Origin: a bacterium
Lineage (GTDB): Bacteria > Planctomycetota > Planctomycetia > Planctomycetales > Planctomycetaceae
Assembly: GCA_016124895.1 (NCBI GenBank)
Contig: WGMU01000158.1
Location: 1-58,181 of the forward strand
Length of the DNA stretch: 58,181 nt
Direction: 5' to 3'
Part shown: piece by piece, positions 56,861 through 58,181 of the stretch
How the letters are laid out: each line of letters starts with the position of its first letter
How positions within the stretch are numbered: the first letter of the stretch is position 1
Made by a program: the position numbers and the translations under genes
Notes under the pieces: generated by a model
The model's database searches: none
What the model was told of the DNA's origin: nothing
The model's input: only the letters and a program-made list of their open reading frames with translations

Positions 56861-57325
56861 TCAAAGATCGACGACGTTTGTGCCATCCATCGCGAGATCG
56901 TCAGAGATGATCAGCACCCCGTGATAGAACTCGACGATGATCCGATTTCCGCCGAGTTCGCAGTAGAGCAGCGACGGGTCGGCCACAACACGCTCGCGGA
57001 GTTTCTGAATTGCGGGACCACCGTGTTCTTCGCTGATGTAATCGGCAAGCTGCAGAATTGGTGGCCGTGGATAGTCGCGTAGTGTCGCCGCGAGGTGTGG
57101 TGACAAGAGACGGTCGATGATGTCGAAGACGTACGACTTATCGATCCGGACAGTTCGCGGTCCGTCACCGAGATCGATCGAACAGTCCATCGCGTTATAC
57201 GCAACCGACGAGCAACGCACTGTTCTGGAGTCGAACGTGACGGTCAACGAGCCATCGAGGCCGAAGTCGAGCGTACCGCCCCGTTTTTCTGTCAGAAGAC
57301 GAATTCGTTTTTTGAATCGTTGCAT
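56861..57325 (-). CDS. Small protein of unknown function
   Basis: A 154-residue soluble protein starting MQRFKKRIRLLTEKRGGTLD. It has an N-terminal basic tract, alternating beta-rich segments (FDSRTVRCSSVAYNAMDCSI) and an acidic C-terminal end (LLYCELGGNRIIVEFYHGVL). I do not recognise the family. The longer in-frame extension to 57442 reads through the 139-bp repeat and is rejected. The 139-bp repeat at 57338-57476 lies 12 bases upstream of its start. Confidence 0.6.
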   Translation of the reverse strand: MQRFKKRIRLLTEKRGGTLDFGLDGSLTVTFDSRTVRCSSVAYNAMDCSIDLGDGPRTVRIDKSYVFDIIDRLLSPHLAATLRDYPRPPILQLADYISEEHGGPAIQKLRERVVADPSLLYCELGGNRIIVEFYHGVLIISDDLAMDGTNVVDL

Positions 57326-57337
57326 CACAGGGAATCC

Positions 57338-57476
57338 GTAGGGTGCGTGGAGCGGACGATTTCGGGTGGCGGTGCGTTGCGCGGGCAGCGGGTTCCGAAA
57401 TCCTGTCGCGTCGCTTGTCTCATCGTCGTCCGCGTAACGCACCGACCTTCAGTTTCGCCCGCTCCACGCACCCTAC
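57338..57476. repeat. 139-bp repeat (GTAGGGTGCGT family), copy C
   Basis: Ends GTAGGGTGCGTGGAGCGG and CCGCTCCACGCACCCTAC are exact reverse complements. A direct copy at 57704-57842 differs at about 4 of 139 positions counted by eye. Shorter relatives lie at 47049 and 51375. Confidence 0.9.
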
Positions 57477-57483
57477 GACAACT

Positions 57484-57675
57484 TCACTTTCGACGTTCAA
57501 GTTCTGCTTTGGCCTCTTCGCCTCCAAGCTTCCACGATCGGCGGGCCTTGTTGCCTTTTACCCAGCGTTCCATTTTGAAACAGGCATCGATCCAGTCGGC
57601 GAGCTGATCGACAGTCATGTCCTGGACCTTGCGGCCTCGAAGTTGTTGCTGAGAGTTGGACAGGGGTTCGAGCAT
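57484..57675 (-). CDS. Small protein of unknown function between two 139-bp repeats
   Basis: A 63-residue protein starting MLEPLSNSQQQLRGRKVQDM. It is basic, with a helical-looking segment TVDQLADWIDACFKMERWVK and a C-terminal end EEAKAELERRK. I do not recognise it. A longer in-frame extension upstream to 57837 reads through the repeat and is rejected. The gene lies exactly between two direct copies of a 139-bp repeat and ends 7 bases before copy C. Confidence 0.55.
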   Translation of the reverse strand: MLEPLSNSQQQLRGRKVQDMTVDQLADWIDACFKMERWVKGNKARRSWKLGGEEAKAELERRK

Positions 57676-57703
57676 GAGACAAATCCGCCAAACAACAGAA
57701 GCC

Positions 57704-57842
57704 GTAGGGTGCGTGGAGCGGACGATTCCGGGTGACGGTGCGTTACGCGGGCAACGGGTTCCGAAATCCTGTCGCGTCGCTTGTCTCATCGTCGTCCGCG
57801 TAACGCACCGACCTTCAGTTTCGCCCGCTCCACGCACCCTAC
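57704..57842. repeat. 139-bp repeat (GTAGGGTGCGT family), copy D
   Basis: Direct copy of the unit at 57338-57476 with about 4 differences. The two copies flank the 63-codon gene. Confidence 0.9.
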
Positions 57843-57867
57843 GACGCCTTTGCTGGCGATCCTCAAG

Positions 57868-58031
57868 CTACATTGAGCCGGCTGAAACTTTGGCGAACCA
57901 CCGGTTCATTGTAGAAACGATCTCAATTCGATCTTTGGAACGAAATTCGGCGAGCAATGATCCCCTGAAGTCACGTTCGTACAAGACCAAAGCAAACGAG
58001 CCGTTCTCAAAGTTCCCTTCAGGGTACCAAC
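57868..58031 (-). pseudogene. 5'-truncated gene cut by an insertion sequence
   Basis: The last 54 codons of a gene ending at 57868: the frame reads GWYPEGNFENGSFALVLYER and SLLAEFRSKDRIEIVSTMNR, ordinary protein sequence whose family I do not know. Further upstream the frame runs into what looks like the end of an IS (from about 58032), where it encodes an implausible peptide. I infer that the IS removed the 5' part; the boundary is approximate. Confidence 0.55.
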
Positions 58032-58046
58032 CAGGGCCAGTGCACA

Positions 58047-58181
58047 CTAAGTTGTTTGTCCGAAGAGGATTTCGGCGAGGAAGGCGGAGTTCCATCCGGC
58101 CATGCGGCGTTTCATCACGAGGCTGTGCTTTCTGCCGGGATGCTGTTTGAGCAGGCCCAGTGTGAAGCGGCGCAGCCACGC
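58047..58181 (-). mobile_element. C-terminal end of an insertion sequence transposase, probably ISAs1 family (partial)
   Basis: The last 44 codons, entering from the right window edge, read WLRRFTLGLLKQHPGRKHS and later VMKRRMAGWNSAFLAEILFG before a TAG at 58047. The motif LLK followed by KRRMxGWN is what I recall of ISAs1-family transposase C termini. The IS end, starting CAGGGCCAGTGCACACTAA, lies at about 58032. Family assignment is from memory and only the C terminus is visible. Confidence 0.6.

Noticed and set aside
57338-57842. Possible CRISPR-like array
   Set aside because: Only two long copies with a coding sequence between them; no short regularly spaced repeats and no cas genes.

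Overview
The window looks like a chromosomal segment of a planctomycete, probably of the Planctomycetaceae type. Diagnostic families are all present: two large planctomycete cytochrome/DUF1549/DUF1553 proteins, three intact and one broken DUF1501 proteins with Tat leaders, a DUF1559 prepilin-like protein, an FHA/GAF/PP2C signalling protein, and a very long OstA-like protein beside kdsD. The DNA is GC-rich, genes are tightly packed, and GTG starts are common. I saw no rRNA, tRNA or CRISPR array.

Layout. 1-5056: rsmE, a secreted protein, an inositol-monophosphatase-like enzyme and an EthD-like protein. 5281-16861: two cytochrome-DUF1549-DUF1553 / DUF1501 gene pairs separated by an isoaspartyl peptidase and an M32 carboxypeptidase, ending at a bidirectional terminator. 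17030-25172: a DUF1559 pseudopilin-like protein, a DinG-type helicase lacking one expected Fe-S cysteine, and a signalling block (FHA-GAF-PP2C phosphatase, TrkA, response regulator with zinc ribbon, FHA protein). 25233-30078: FG-GAP and HEAT repeat proteins and a secreted protein of unknown function. 30248-38261: a 759-residue coiled-coil protein, an MFS/spermidine-synthase-like fusion and a UvrD-type helicase. 38343-43308: a membrane protein, then kdsD with the OstA-like protein, a lipopolysaccharide-related pair. 43666-51308: a DUF1501 protein, proS, a Gfo/Idh/MocA oxidoreductase, an MFS transporter and a FliA/WhiG-type sigma factor. 51443-55468: an SDR, an ANL adenylating enzyme and an aldehyde-dehydrogenase-like protein, with a GxxExxY gene wedged between the last two. 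55800-58181: a degraded region with a 5'-truncated DUF1501 pseudogene, small unknown genes between near-identical 139-bp repeats, and a truncated gene next to the end of an insertion sequence.

The main discovery candidate is the unit at 52912-53403. It is a GxxExxY (PD-(D/E)XK-like) gene bracketed by inverted repeats that sits inside a tight operon. The two repeat arms, joined with almost nothing between them, also occur alone at 48261-48326 and 49758-49829. This is what a small mobile cassette and its gene-less derivatives would look like. More broadly, at least ten families of palindromic repeats are scattered through gaps. Three of them supply or overlap the TAG stop codon of a gene (FG-GAP protein, OstA-like protein, proS), and one lies inside a coding sequence (35131-35169). 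Everything here rests on reading the sequence; no database search was run.
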